Shown piece after piece: positions 1 through 9,162 of a stretch of 64,000 nucleotides of DNA. The stretch is from Luteolibacter luteus (GTDB lineage Bacteria > Verrucomicrobiota > Verrucomicrobiia > Verrucomicrobiales > Akkermansiaceae). The position numbers and the translations under genes were made by a program. Position 1 is the first letter of the stretch. Every line of letters starts with the position of its first letter. The notes below the pieces were generated by a model. It ran no database searches, was not told where the DNA came from, and worked only from the letters and a program-made list of their open reading frames with translations. Location: contig NZ_CP051774.1 of assembly GCF_012913485.1 (NCBI RefSeq), positions 4,216,001 to 4,280,000 on the forward strand, in the 5' to 3' direction.

Positions 1-1004
1 TACGCCGACTCCAATAGGATATCGGTGGTGCCTTCGGTCACGCCGCTTTCCGCGCCGCCCATCACGCCGCCGAGGGCGAGAGCATGGCCGGCTTCATCGG
101 AGATCACGCAATCCTCGGCTTGGAGGGGGTAGGTCTGATCGTCGAGTGCGAGGAACTCTTCGCCTTCCTTGGCAGTGCGGATGACGAGCGCGCCTGAAAC
201 CTTGGCGGCATCGAAGGCGTGCAGCGGCTGGCCAATTTCGTGCAGCACGAAGTTGGTGATATCGACGATGTTGTTGATTGGACGCAGGCCGATCGACTCG
301 AGGCGCTCGGCAAGCCATGCCGGGCTGTCAGCGACCTTCACGCCGGAGATCTTCACGGCGGTGTAGAACGGGCAGGCATCGCTGGCTTCGATCTTCACGC
401 CGTCTTGCGTGAAGGAGCCGCGTGCCGGGATTTCCAGCGGGGCCAGCGGCACTTCAAGCAGCGTGGCCATTTCACGGGCCATGCCGTAGTGGCTGAGCAG
501 ATCGGGACGGTTTGGCGTCACTTCGACTTCGAGAAGCACGTCGTTGTCGAAGAGCTCCTTCACCGGCTTTCCGATCGGTGCATCGTGCGGCAGGATCATC
601 AGGCCGTCTTCCGCATCGACCAAGCCGATCTCGCTGGCCGCGCAGAGCATGCCCTTCGACTCGACACCACGCATCTTCGTCTCGCCGATGGTAAAACCAC
701 CGGGCAAGGCAGCGCCCGGGAGCGCGCAAGGAACGCGATCGCCGACCTTGTAGTTCTTCGCACCGCAAACGATCTGACGCAGCGCGCCTTCTCCGGCATC
801 CACCTGTGTGACCTTGAGCTTGTCTGCATTGGGATGCTGGACAGCTTCCTTGATCTCCGCGACGACGACCTTGTCCGAGGACACTCCCTTCACTTCGATG
901 CCTTCGACTTCGACGCCGGCGAAGGTGAGAAGCTTGTCGAGCTCGTCGGGGGTCTTGCCCTTCAGGTCAACGTGAGTCGCGAGCCAGTTCAGCGAAACGT
1001 TCAT
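1..1004 (-). CDS. pheT: Phenylalanyl-tRNA synthetase beta subunit, N-terminal part (runs off the window)
   Basis: Beta chain of the alpha2-beta2 phenylalanyl-tRNA synthetase, which charges tRNA-Phe in the cytoplasm. The reverse strand from the ATG at 1004 reads MNVSLNWLATHVDLKGKTP and stays open to the window edge, about 334 codons. The N-terminal tRNA-binding (EMAP-like) domain is visible, with the stretches HPNADKLKVTQVDAG and GVESKGMLCAASEIGL typical of bacterial PheT, followed by the start of the B3/B4 editing region with VTPNRPDLLSHYG. The gene follows pheS with a 47-base spacer, so the two are co-transcribed. The C-terminal part lies outside the window. Identification is secure. Confidence 0.95.
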   Translation of the reverse strand, partial: MNVSLNWLATHVDLKGKTPDELDKLLTFAGVEVEGIEVKGVSSDKVVVAEIKEAVQHPNADKLKVTQVDAGEGALRQIVCGAKNYKVGDRVPCALPGAALPGGFTIGETKMRGVESKGMLCAASEIGLVDAEDGLMILPHDAPIGKPVKELFDNDVLLEVEVTPNRPDLLSHYGMAREMATLLEVPLAPLEIPARGSFTQDGVKIEASDACPFYTAVKISGVKVADSPAWLAERLESIGLRPINNIVDITNFVLHEIGQPLHAFDAAKVSGALVIRTAKEGEEFLALDDQTYPLQAEDCVISDEAGHALALGGVMGGAESGVTEGTTDILLESA

Positions 1005-1016
1005 AGCCAAAAAATC

Positions 1017-1041
1017 TTCCGTGTTTTCCGTGTAATCCGTG
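1017..1041. repeat. Three 9-bp tandem repeats in the pheS-pheT spacer
   Basis: TTCCGTG, TTCCGTG and ATCCGTG occur at 1017, 1026 and 1035, an exact 9-base period. Read on the transcribed strand this is a CACGGA-type triplet in the 47-base gap between pheS and pheT. It is close to pheT but does not overlap its start. No function can be assigned from the sequence. Confidence 0.6.
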
Positions 1042-1051
1042 GTGCTTCAGC

Positions 1052-2071
1052 TCAAGCGAACTGCTTCAGGAAGCGCGCGTCGTTCTCGATCAGCAGGCGG
1101 ATGTCCTTGATGCCCCAGCGGATCATCGCGAGGCGATCGAGGCCCATGCCGAAGGCGAAGCCGGTGACCTTTGCCGGGTCATAGGCGCCATCATTCTTGC
1201 GTGAGGCGTTGATGGCCTCGAACACGGCGGGATCCACCATGCCGCAGCCGGCGACCTCGATCCAACGGGGATCCTGGCCCTTCACATGGAGCTTCACATC
1301 GATCTCGAAGCTGGGCTCGGTGAAGGGGAAGAAGTGCGGGCGGAAGCGGACCTCCGTTTCGGAGCCGAACATCTCCTGGAAGAAATATTCCAGCGTGCCC
1401 TTCAGGTCGCCCAGTGATACATCCTTGTCCACGTAGAGGCCTTCGAGCTGGTTGAAGACAGAAAGGTGGGTCGCATCGATCTCATCGCGGCGATAGGCGG
1501 AGCCGGGTGCGATGATGCGGACCGGCGGGACCTGCGATTCCATGGTGCGGACCTGCACGGAGGACGTGTGGGTGCGCAGCAGCTTGCCGGAGTCAAAGTA
1601 GAAGGTGTCCTTTTCGTTGCGCGCCGGGTGATCGGCGGGCGTGTTCAGGGCGTCGAAGCAGTGGAATTCGTCTTCGATTTCCGGACCTTCGGCGAGGGCG
1701 AAGCCCATGCGACGGAGGATCGAAATCGCTTGGTGGCGGAGAATCGTCAGCGGGTGAAGGGATCCGTGATGCAGCGCGCGGGAGGGCAGGGTGACGTCGA
1801 TACCTTCGAGCGACTTCTTGTCCGCCGCGTCCTGCAGGCCTTGCTGCTTGCCTTCCAGTGCCGCGGTGATCGCGTTGCGGGCGGTATTGAGTAGCGCGCC
1901 CACGGCCGCTTTTTCTTCCTTCGGCACATCGCGCATGCCGGCGGAAACTTCGGTGAGCGTGCCCTTCTTGCCGAGCACAGCGACGCGGGCGTCCTCCAGC
2001 GAGCGGGTGTCCGTCGCGGCTTCGATCCGGGCCAATGCCTCGGCCTGAATGGCTTCGATCTGATCCTTCAT
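1052..2071 (-). CDS. pheS: Phenylalanyl-tRNA synthetase alpha subunit
   Basis: Catalytic alpha chain of PheRS, a class II aminoacyl-tRNA synthetase of 339 residues, the usual bacterial length. The N-terminal 90 or so residues form the charged coiled-coil arm. Motif 2 follows around TSSVQVRTME, then a VFNQLEG segment in the active-site region, and motif 3 appears near residue 310 as GFAFGMGLDRLAM. The start at 2071 gives the expected MKDQIEAIQAEA opening. It lies directly upstream of pheT. In many bacteria pheST follows rpmI-rplT. Here those genes have the same strand and order but lie about 10.6 kb upstream. Confidence 0.97.
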   Translation of the reverse strand: MKDQIEAIQAEALARIEAATDTRSLEDARVAVLGKKGTLTEVSAGMRDVPKEEKAAVGALLNTARNAITAALEGKQQGLQDAADKKSLEGIDVTLPSRALHHGSLHPLTILRHQAISILRRMGFALAEGPEIEDEFHCFDALNTPADHPARNEKDTFYFDSGKLLRTHTSSVQVRTMESQVPPVRIIAPGSAYRRDEIDATHLSVFNQLEGLYVDKDVSLGDLKGTLEYFFQEMFGSETEVRFRPHFFPFTEPSFEIDVKLHVKGQDPRWIEVAGCGMVDPAVFEAINASRKNDGAYDPAKVTGFAFGMGLDRLAMIRWGIKDIRLLIENDARFLKQFA

Positions 2072-2205
2072 GGGAAAGCGGGGCGCAGGGATTAGCCGCT
2101 GGCGGGGCGAGAGTCAAAGGCTTGTCTTCCGCCAAATCTGCCCAGGAAGGTCTCTGCCGGACAAATCGCTTTCCCCAGGCTACGGATCGGTGGAGCTTCC
2201 GCGCC

Positions 2206-3267
2206 ATGAAACGGCGATTTTTCCTTCTGGCGGCGGCATTTCTCGGAGTTTCCCCGGTCTGTCCGGCGGAAGAGAAGGCCCCGGCCGAGGGACAGGAGGG
2301 TGGCTGGGTGATGGCCTATTTCCGCCAGCGCTATGAGGGCCGGGTAGAAATCGATGCCCAAGGGAAGGAGCATCAGGTCCCGCTGGCGGACCCGATGGCG
2401 GTGGAATACCTGCATCTGGCGATTTCGGCGGATGGTCGCAAGTGGACTCCGCTCAATGAGAACAAGCCGGTCTGGAACCAGCGGCTGCGCGATCCTTTCC
2501 TGCGGCGCGGGCCGGATGGGATGTGGCACCTGATGGGCACGGGCGGCGGGAATCTGCGGAAGGCGGAAGAGCGGGGATCCGGCCCGGTCTGTCTGCATGC
2601 GGTTTCGAGTGATCTGCTGAAATGGGATCTGGTGGAGGCGTTGCCCCTGATGAAGGGCGTGAAGGACGGAGAGGGCCGTCCGGTCCGGAACATCTGGGCG
2701 CCGGAGTGGTTCGCCGACCCAAAGAGCGGAGACACTTTTCTGATCTGGTCCTCGTCCTTTGAGGACGCGGGCTGGAAGAAGAGCCGGCTTTGGTATTCGC
2801 GGACGAAGGATTGGAAGACCTTCACTTCTGCAAAGGAGTTCTTCTCGGCGCCTTATTCTGTAATCGATGGGACCCTCCTGCTGGAGGGTGGGAAGTATTA
2901 TCTCTTCCACAAGGAGGAGGAGTTCACCCGTGAAACCGGGGAACGCCGTGCCATCCGTGTGGCGGTGGCCGATCAGATCGAAGGGCCTTACAAGATCCAT
3001 GAAGGGCCGCTGAACAAAGGTCAGATCGTTCCGGTGATCACGGAAGGTCCGAGCATCGTGCCGGATCCGAAAGGAGAAGGGTGGCTGCTTTTCTATGACT
3101 ACTGCATGACGAACCGCTTCGGGCTTTCCTCGTCGAAGGACCTGTTGAATTGGGAGATTGAAGAGAAGGTCGAGTTTCCTGCCGACGCGCGGCATGGCAG
3201 TGTCTTCAAGGTGGATGCGAAGGAGTTGGAGGCATTGAAAGCCGCCTTCCCCGGGGAAACGCCATGA
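2206..3267 (+). CDS. Secreted GH43-like five-bladed beta-propeller glycosidase
   Basis: Probable exported glycoside hydrolase related to family 43/arabinanase-type beta-propellers, 353 residues. The ATG at 2206 was chosen because it opens directly on a signal peptide (MKRRFFLLAAAFLGVSP, cleavage near residue 21). The open frame extends further upstream without a signal. Candidate catalytic residues fit the family: Asp96 in LRDPF (base), Asp221 in VIDGT (pKa modulator) and Glu280 in TEGPS (acid), with WAPEW at 164-168. The substrate is unknown; arabinan or xylan side chains are typical for relatives. It is divergent from pheS and converges on the sigma factor gene, one base beyond its stop. 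Family assignment is moderate, because the propeller is also used by other C2-type glycosidases. Confidence 0.7.
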   Translation: MKRRFFLLAAAFLGVSPVCPAEEKAPAEGQEGGWVMAYFRQRYEGRVEIDAQGKEHQVPLADPMAVEYLHLAISADGRKWTPLNENKPVWNQRLRDPFLRRGPDGMWHLMGTGGGNLRKAEERGSGPVCLHAVSSDLLKWDLVEALPLMKGVKDGEGRPVRNIWAPEWFADPKSGDTFLIWSSSFEDAGWKKSRLWYSRTKDWKTFTSAKEFFSAPYSVIDGTLLLEGGKYYLFHKEEEFTRETGERRAIRVAVADQIEGPYKIHEGPLNKGQIVPVITEGPSIVPDPKGEGWLLFYDYCMTNRFGLSSSKDLLNWEIEEKVEFPADARHGSVFKVDAKELEALKAAFPGETP

Positions 3268-3268
3268 T

Positions 3269-4846
3269 CTACTCCTTCCGGGTCGGGACATCCCTGAGTT
3301 CTGCCTCGGCTTCAAGGGCCTGAACCAAGCCCTGCATCACGAGGAGGTTGGAGTTCATTTTGGCCTCCAGCTCATCCAAGGAGGTCGGTTCCAAGTGGGT
3401 GAAGCCGGATTTTCGCCGGATCCGTGTGGCGGTTTTCACGCCTTCGTCCAGAAGGGTGTGCTGTTCCGCGGTGTTCAGGATGGTGCGGAAGTCTTTCACG
3501 AAGAGTGGATCGAGCAGGGGATCTTGGATCGCCGGAAGGGTCAGACCCACGTAATCCGTGGCAACCGGCTCTTCGATATAGGCAACCTGCTCTCCCAAGC
3601 GGGAACGGGTGTCTAGATATTCGTTTTCGGGAATCTCGCTTTTGGAGCAGGCGTCGGATGCCAGAAGCAGCTCCATCAAGGGCGCCGGATCCGAGGCCAG
3701 TTTTTCGGCGGCACTTCTCCGCATCCCGATGCAGCGGAACATGAAGTCCGCTGCGAGCTTGTCGGCTGCCGCGAGCTGTTCTTGGGAGAGTTTGAGGTCT
3801 CCCTGCATGGCGAGGACGTTGTAGAGAGAAAGAGGTCCCTCATTGGAGATCATCAGGGTCTGGAAGATCTCTGCGGACATGCTTGCTTGCCGGATGATGG
3901 TGTCGGCCGTGGCGCGGGCCTGATTGGTACGTGGGATGCCGTAGTTCTTCTCCAGTTGCTGGATGGCCAAGCGAGCCGGGCTGAGGTTGCGGGGTCTCTG
4001 ATCCGCGGCTTGTGAAGGGCCACCCGTGGCTAGAGCGGCGGATGCGACGCTGCCAGAAGATGTCCAACCCGGTTTATCGGCAGTAGAGTGGACCAAGAGG
4101 CCGACTCCCAACAGGGCGAGCACGACAAGAGCGGCTGCGGCGTACTTCATGGATAGCAGGAGGGGTAAGAATCCAATGACCGACGTGCCGGCGAGCTTGG
4201 CTGCGTTCATCGCGCCGGTGGCGAGCGATGAAGACATCGAAATTCCGGCTTCCGCATCGGTGGCAAGGCCTGCTGCCAGTGCTGTTGCCAGCGCCGCGCT
4301 GCCGACTTGAGTGCCAAGCTTCAGCCGCAGGCGGTCCATGGCCCGGTCCACGCGCTTCTGGGCGGCTTCCACTGTGATGGAAAGGGAGGCGGCGATATCC
4401 CGCATGCTGAGTACCCGGTAGTGCCGGAGGAGGATAAGCTCTCGGTCTCCTTTCGCGAGGGAAGAGAGGGCTTCGTCCAAGGAGGCCTCGAGGTTCTTCC
4501 ACAGAGCGAGCGGGGAATCCGTGGAAGAGCTTTCGAGATGATACCTTAGCCGTTCGCGTTTCCTGCATTCCCGCTCGCGGTGGTTCATCAGGTTCTTGGA
4601 GTTCAGGATCGCGGTAACGTGGAGCCATCCGGCCAAGGAATCGCGGGTCGAGAGAGAGCCAGCTTTCCGGGCCAAGGTGATGAAGGTCATTTGGGATGCC
4701 TCGGAGGCGAGTTGCCTGTCGCCACAGGTCCTCAACGCGGCCTTGTAAACGAGGCCGGCGTAGCGCTCCACGAGGGTTCGGAAGGCTGTTTCGGATTCGT
4801 GGATCTGCCATTGGCGGAGCAGATCGGCATCGGAGGATTCGGGCAT
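3269..4846 (-). CDS. ECF-type RNA polymerase sigma factor with a membrane-anchored C-terminal extension
   Basis: Alternative sigma-70 family factor of 525 residues. Region 2 spans roughly residues 20-90 (AFRTLVERYAGLVYKAALRT, then ASQMTFITLARKA) and region 4 roughly 120-175 (SLDEALSSLAKGDRELILLR, IAASLSITVEAAQKRVDRAM). After an Ala-rich linker comes a hydrophobic segment at about 222-253 and a further 270-residue tail with no family I recognise. Stand-alone ECF factors are about 180-200 residues, so the extension is an extra output or sensory part that probably tethers the factor to the membrane. The start at 4846 excludes a long upstream extension that would run through purU on the other strand. 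No separate anti-sigma gene is adjacent, so regulation may be built into the protein. Confidence 0.85.
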   Translation of the reverse strand: MPESSDADLLRQWQIHESETAFRTLVERYAGLVYKAALRTCGDRQLASEASQMTFITLARKAGSLSTRDSLAGWLHVTAILNSKNLMNHRERECRKRERLRYHLESSSTDSPLALWKNLEASLDEALSSLAKGDRELILLRHYRVLSMRDIAASLSITVEAAQKRVDRAMDRLRLKLGTQVGSAALATALAAGLATDAEAGISMSSSLATGAMNAAKLAGTSVIGFLPLLLSMKYAAAALVVLALLGVGLLVHSTADKPGWTSSGSVASAALATGGPSQAADQRPRNLSPARLAIQQLEKNYGIPRTNQARATADTIIRQASMSAEIFQTLMISNEGPLSLYNVLAMQGDLKLSQEQLAAADKLAADFMFRCIGMRRSAAEKLASDPAPLMELLLASDACSKSEIPENEYLDTRSRLGEQVAYIEEPVATDYVGLTLPAIQDPLLDPLFVKDFRTILNTAEQHTLLDEGVKTATRIRRKSGFTHLEPTSLDELEAKMNSNLLVMQGLVQALEAEAELRDVPTRKE

Positions 4847-4969
4847 TGCTTGAAAATGGACTGTTGAGCCAAGGGCCGGATCAGACAGGGAATTTAAACT
4901 TTCTCGTCGCGTCCGTGACCACCTCCCTCCTTGCCATCGGCTGCCCGGGCCGTCTGAATCCGCCCCGAA

Positions 4970-5830
4970 ATGGCCCGTCCCGGATTGATTCTCAAGCTCA
5001 GCTGCCCTGACCAGCCTGGCATCGTCGCGAAGATTGCGAGTTATGTCGCCGGGCACCGGGGCAACCTGATCGAGTTTGCGCAGTTCACGGACAAGCTCTC
5101 CCTGCGCTTTTTCGCGCGATTGGAGATCGAGACCGGGGAACTGGATGTGGACCCGGAGGATTTCATCGAAGGCTTCGGCACGCTCGGACGCTCGATGAAG
5201 GCGGTGTGGCACTTCCGCCGCCTGCCTTACAAGATGCGCACGGCGGTGCTGGTGACGAAGACCGACCACTGCCTGAACGAGATCCTGTGGCGCGCGGAGA
5301 TTGGCGAGATGCCGGTGGAGATCACCTCGATCATCGGCAACCGCGATACCTGCCGTCCGATCGCGGAGCGCGCCGGGATTCCGTTTCATCTGATCGAGAT
5401 GGATGGCGAGGCCAAGGATGCGGGCTTCAAGAAGATCCGGCAGATCCTGGCGGATGAGAACGTGGAGCTCGCGGTGCTTGCCCGCTTCATGCAGATCATC
5501 CCGGATGACTTCTGCCGGGATTTCGCGGGACGGTTGATCAACATCCACCATAGCTTCCTGCCCGCCTTCATTGGAGCGAACCCTTACAAGCAGGCCTACG
5601 AGCGCGGGGTGAAGCTGATCGGCGCGACCTGTCACTACGTGACCGCGGATCTGGACGCTGGGCCGATTATCGAGCAGGAGGTCGAACGGGTGCAGCACTT
5701 CCACGCACCGAATGACCTCGTCCGCTTGGGGCGGAATTGCGAGCGGATCGCCTTGGCGAAGGGAATTCGTTACCACGTCCATGACCGCACGATCATCGAC
5801 GGGCATCGGGCGATCGTGTTCCCGGATTGA
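4970..5830 (+). CDS. purU: Formyltetrahydrofolate deformylase
   Basis: Hydrolyses 10-formyl-tetrahydrofolate to formate and tetrahydrofolate, balancing one-carbon units and supplying formate for PurT-type purine synthesis. The protein has 286 residues, the usual length. An N-terminal ACT domain occupies about 5-85 (LILKLSCPDQPGIVAKIASY) and a formyltransferase-fold domain about 90-275. The catalytic residues are Asn191 and His193 in INIHHSFLP and Asp229 in DLDAGPI, as in PurU and PurN. It is divergent from the sigma factor gene, and its 3' end is followed by repeat copy 1 and a hairpin. The assignment is secure. Confidence 0.95.
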   Translation: MARPGLILKLSCPDQPGIVAKIASYVAGHRGNLIEFAQFTDKLSLRFFARLEIETGELDVDPEDFIEGFGTLGRSMKAVWHFRRLPYKMRTAVLVTKTDHCLNEILWRAEIGEMPVEITSIIGNRDTCRPIAERAGIPFHLIEMDGEAKDAGFKKIRQILADENVELAVLARFMQIIPDDFCRDFAGRLINIHHSFLPAFIGANPYKQAYERGVKLIGATCHYVTADLDAGPIIEQEVERVQHFHAPNDLVRLGRNCERIALAKGIRYHVHDRTIIDGHRAIVFPD

Positions 5831-5835
5831 GGGCC

Positions 5836-6012
5836 GGGGACCTTTGATATTTCCCGCCTGTTCCGCCTGTTATAACAGGGAAAATAACAGGTGGCGTTCC
5901 GGACGGTGCCGGTTTGGCAGTTGACAGGTTTCTTGTGGGGCTGCGTGCGGGACGCTTGGACATTTGCATGGGGCCATCATGGCCCCAAACCTGAGGTGCG
6001 ATCTACTGCCAG
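5836..6012. repeat. Dispersed intergenic repeat, copy 1
   Basis: The left block is 5836-5891. It contains the perfect 14-base palindrome CCTGTTATAACAGG at 5866-5879, nested inside a second pair (CCTGTT at 5857, TAACAGG at 5885-5891). The same block recurs at 27350-27404 and 48463-48497. A right block, GCATG at 5966 and TCTACTGCC at 6002, matches the right ends of the other copies at similar spacing (34, 37 and 38 bases between the two motifs). This copy is the most divergent on its right side. It fills the convergent gap between purU and the RND pump. Confidence 0.8.
5970..5986. terminator. Hairpin between convergent purU and the RND permease
   Basis: GGGGCCA and TGGCCCC form a 7-bp perfect stem with a 3-base loop (TCA), in the gap between two genes that end towards each other. 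It has no T tract on either side, so an intrinsic terminator is only plausible. It also lies inside repeat copy 1. Confidence 0.4.
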
Positions 6013-6024
6013 ACCGGAGCGGTT

Positions 6025-9000
6025 TTATGCGGGCTGGGCTTCCGGGCCGGGATTGGCCGCAGCCTTTCTGTCCCGCCGTTTCTTGGCCCGCAGGACGATG
6101 CCATCGAACATGAGGTAAACGACCGGGGTGGTGAAGAGGGTCAGCATTTGGCTAAGGGCAAGGCCACCAACGATCGCGTAGCCGAGGGGTTGGCGGAGTT
6201 CCGAGCCATCGCCGTGGCCGAGGGCCAGCGGGATGCCGCCGATCATGGCGGCGAGGGTAGTCATGAGAATGGGGCGGAAGCGCTTGATGCAGGCCTCGAA
6301 GATCGCCTTTTCCGGCTCCATCCCGTGATCGCGCTCCGCCTCGATGGCGAAGTCGATCATCATGATCGCGTTCTTTTTCACGATGCCGATAAGGAGAAGG
6401 ATGCCGATGATCGCGATCACGCCGACGTCATGGCCGAAGGCCCAGAGCGTAAGCAGCGCGCCAAGACCGGCGGAGGGCAGCGTGGAGAGAATCGTCAGCG
6501 GGTGGATGTAGCTCTCATAGAGCATCCCGAGGATGATGTAGATGGCCACGAGAGCGGCGGCGATCAGGAGGGGCTGTGAGCGCAGGGAGTCCTGGAAGGC
6601 CTGAGCAGTGCCTTGGAAGCTGCCGATCACGGTGAGCGGCAGGCCCATTTCCTGGTTCGCTTTCTCCACCGCGGCCACGGCATCGCCGAGTGCGACATTG
6701 GGAGCGAGGTTGAAGGAAATCGTAACCGAGGGGTATTTCCCGAGGTGGTTCACCGAGAGTGGCTTGGTGCCGCCGGTGTTGAAGGTGATCAATGAGGAAA
6801 GGGGAACCTGGCCGCCGGTGATGGGGGACTTAAGGAAGATCTTGTCGAAGGTCGAGGGATCCTTCTGCAGTTCCGGAGGGACTTCGATGATGACCTTGTA
6901 CTGGCTGACCTGGGTGTAGAACTGGGTCACCTGACGCTCGCCGAAGGCATTGTAGAGCGCGGAGTTGATGTCCTGGGCGGGGATGCCGAAGCGGCTGGCG
7001 GCCTGGCGGTCGATCTCGACATTCAGGGCCGGTGCTGCGGATTCCTGGTCGGAGGTCACATCACGGAGTTCGGGCAACTGCTTCATGCGCTCCATGATCT
7101 TCGGAGCCCATTCATTCAGCTCGTCCATGTCGGCATCGCGCAGGGCATACTGGAACTGCGTCTTCGACTGGAAGCCGCCCACGTTCAGGTCCTGCTGTGG
7201 CTGGAAGAACATGGTGATGCCCGGCACGCCCGAGGTGGACTTGCGGAGGCGGTTCATCACCTCGCCCACGGGATCGCGCTGGTCGCGTTCCTTCAGCGTG
7301 ATGAAGAAGCGCGAGCTATTCATCGAGCCGCCGCCGCGGCCGCCGGAGCCGACGCGGTTTTGAAGGCCCTGGACGGCGGGATCGTTCTTGATGATCTCAC
7401 CAATCTCCGCGACCCGCGCGGTCATGGCTTCGTAGGATATGTCCGGGGAGGCTTCAGCGGTGGCATTCATCAGGCCGGTGTCTTGCGAGGGGAAGAAGCC
7501 CTTCGGCATCTTCATGAAGACAAAGGCGGTGAGGCCGACGGTGATGACCAGAGAGAAGAGCGTGGATTTCCGGTGCCGCAGGACGAAGTGCAGCATGGAT
7601 TCGTAGGTGCGCTCCAAGCCGCCGAAGAATTTCTCCAGCGCGCGTTCGAGTAATGCGAGGGGGGTTTTGCCCTTCGCAGGCTCATGATGGCGCAGGAAGC
7701 GCGAACACATCATCGGCACGAAGGTCAGCGAAACGAAGCCGGAGACGAGCACGGCCGCGGTCACGGTGACCGCGAATTCGCGGAACAGACGGCCCACGAT
7801 GCCGCCCATGAGCAGCACGGGTATGAAGACCGCGATCAGGGAGAAGGTGATCGAAAGGATGGTGAAACCGATTTCCTTCGCGCCCTTCAAGGCCGCATCC
7901 ATCGGCTTCATCCCGTCCTCGATGTGCCGGTAGATATTCTCCAGCATCACGATGGCGTCATCGATCACGAAGCCGACGGAGATCGTCAGCGCCATCAGCG
8001 AGAGATTGTTCAAGCTGAAGCCCAAAGCATACATGATCGCGAAGGTCGCGACGATGGAGATGGGCACCACGGCGCTGGCGATGAGGGTGGCCCGCATGTC
8101 CCGCAGGAAGGCGAAGACGACGACGGTCACCAGAACCACGGTCAGCACGAGGTGCATCTCAACCTCCGCCACGGAGGCACGGATGGTGCGGCTGCGATCG
8201 CTGAGCAGATCGATCTTCATTGCCGGCGGCATGGAGGCACGCAGCGCTGGCAGCAGGTCATTCACGCGGGCGATGGTGTCGATGACATTGGCATCGGCTT
8301 CCTTGCGGATGATGAGACCCACGCCCGGCTGGTTGTTCACCATGGCAGAGGAGCGCGCGGTTTCCGGTCCATCCACGGCCTGGCCCACGTCTCGCACGCG
8401 GATCGGAGCACCATTGCGATAGGCGAGGATCAGGTCGTTGTAGGGCTCCGCCTTGAGAAGCTGGTCGTTCGCGTAGATCGAGAAGCTCTGCCGGGGGCCA
8501 TTGAGCGTGCCCTTTGGGGAGTTGATAGTGGCGGAAGCGATCACGCCGCGCACGTCATCGAGGGTGAGGCCGAGTGCCGCGAGCTTCGCGGGGTCCACCT
8601 GCACGCGCACGGCGGGCTTTTGTTCGCCCATCACGTCCACCTGCGCGACGCCGCTGAGCTGGGAGATCTGCTGCGCCACCACGTTCGAGGCATAGTCGCT
8701 CACCTGCGTGAGCGGCAGCACGTCGGAGGTGAGGCTGAGGATCAGGATGGGAGCATCAGCCGGATTGACCTTCCGGAAATTGGGCGGGCTAGGAAGATTT
8801 GTCGGCAGCTGTCCCCCGGCGGCGCTGATGGCGGCCTGCACTTCCTGTGCGGCGGCATCAATGTTCTTGTTGAGATCAAACTGGATGGTGATCTGAACGT
8901 TTCCCAAGCCGCTGGCAGAAGTCATCTGGGTGACTCCGGGAATCAGCGCCAGCTGATTCTCCAACGGAGTGGCCACGGAAGAAGCCATCGTTTCCGGGCT

Positions 9001-9162
9001 GGCACCGGGCAGGTTCGCCGAGACCTGGATGGTGGGGAATTCCACCTGCGGCAGGGGAGCCACCGCGAGGAAGGGGAAGCAGATGATGCCCGTCAGCAGG
9101 ATGCCGATCGTGAGCAGCATCGTGGCGATCGGGCGCCGAATGAAGGGTTCCGAGATGCTCAT
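6025..9162 (-). CDS. RND multidrug efflux permease (HAE-1, MdtB/MdtC-like)
   Basis: Inner-membrane proton/drug antiporter of the AcrB/MdtBC type, 1045 residues and full length. The N-terminus MSISEPFIRRPIATMLL, the LPQVEFPTI segment and the paired proton-relay aspartates at 401-402 (SVGFVIDDAIVMLENI) are diagnostic. Two large periplasmic loops follow the first and seventh membrane segments. It is transcribed after the adaptor gene with a TAATG stop/start overlap, so translation is coupled. No TolC-like outer membrane gene is in the window. The divergent response regulator and kinase at 10473 are the obvious candidate regulators. Whether it exports drugs, bile salts or other compounds cannot be told. 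Confidence 0.93.
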   Translation of the reverse strand: MSISEPFIRRPIATMLLTIGILLTGIICFPFLAVAPLPQVEFPTIQVSANLPGASPETMASSVATPLENQLALIPGVTQMTSASGLGNVQITIQFDLNKNIDAAAQEVQAAISAAGGQLPTNLPSPPNFRKVNPADAPILILSLTSDVLPLTQVSDYASNVVAQQISQLSGVAQVDVMGEQKPAVRVQVDPAKLAALGLTLDDVRGVIASATINSPKGTLNGPRQSFSIYANDQLLKAEPYNDLILAYRNGAPIRVRDVGQAVDGPETARSSAMVNNQPGVGLIIRKEADANVIDTIARVNDLLPALRASMPPAMKIDLLSDRSRTIRASVAEVEMHLVLTVVLVTVVVFAFLRDMRATLIASAVVPISIVATFAIMYALGFSLNNLSLMALTISVGFVIDDAIVMLENIYRHIEDGMKPMDAALKGAKEIGFTILSITFSLIAVFIPVLLMGGIVGRLFREFAVTVTAAVLVSGFVSLTFVPMMCSRFLRHHEPAKGKTPLALLERALEKFFGGLERTYESMLHFVLRHRKSTLFSLVITVGLTAFVFMKMPKGFFPSQDTGLMNATAEASPDISYEAMTARVAEIGEIIKNDPAVQGLQNRVGSGGRGGGSMNSSRFFITLKERDQRDPVGEVMNRLRKSTSGVPGITMFFQPQQDLNVGGFQSKTQFQYALRDADMDELNEWAPKIMERMKQLPELRDVTSDQESAAPALNVEIDRQAASRFGIPAQDINSALYNAFGERQVTQFYTQVSQYKVIIEVPPELQKDPSTFDKIFLKSPITGGQVPLSSLITFNTGGTKPLSVNHLGKYPSVTISFNLAPNVALGDAVAAVEKANQEMGLPLTVIGSFQGTAQAFQDSLRSQPLLIAAALVAIYIILGMLYESYIHPLTILSTLPSAGLGALLTLWAFGHDVGVIAIIGILLLIGIVKKNAIMMIDFAIEAERDHGMEPEKAIFEACIKRFRPILMTTLAAMIGGIPLALGHGDGSELRQPLGYAIVGGLALSQMLTLFTTPVVYLMFDGIVLRAKKRRDRKAAANPGPEAQPA

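Noticed and set aside
3269-5806. 845-codon version of the sigma factor
   Set aside because: The first 320 codons run antisense through purU. The sigma core begins at MPESSDADLL at 4846.
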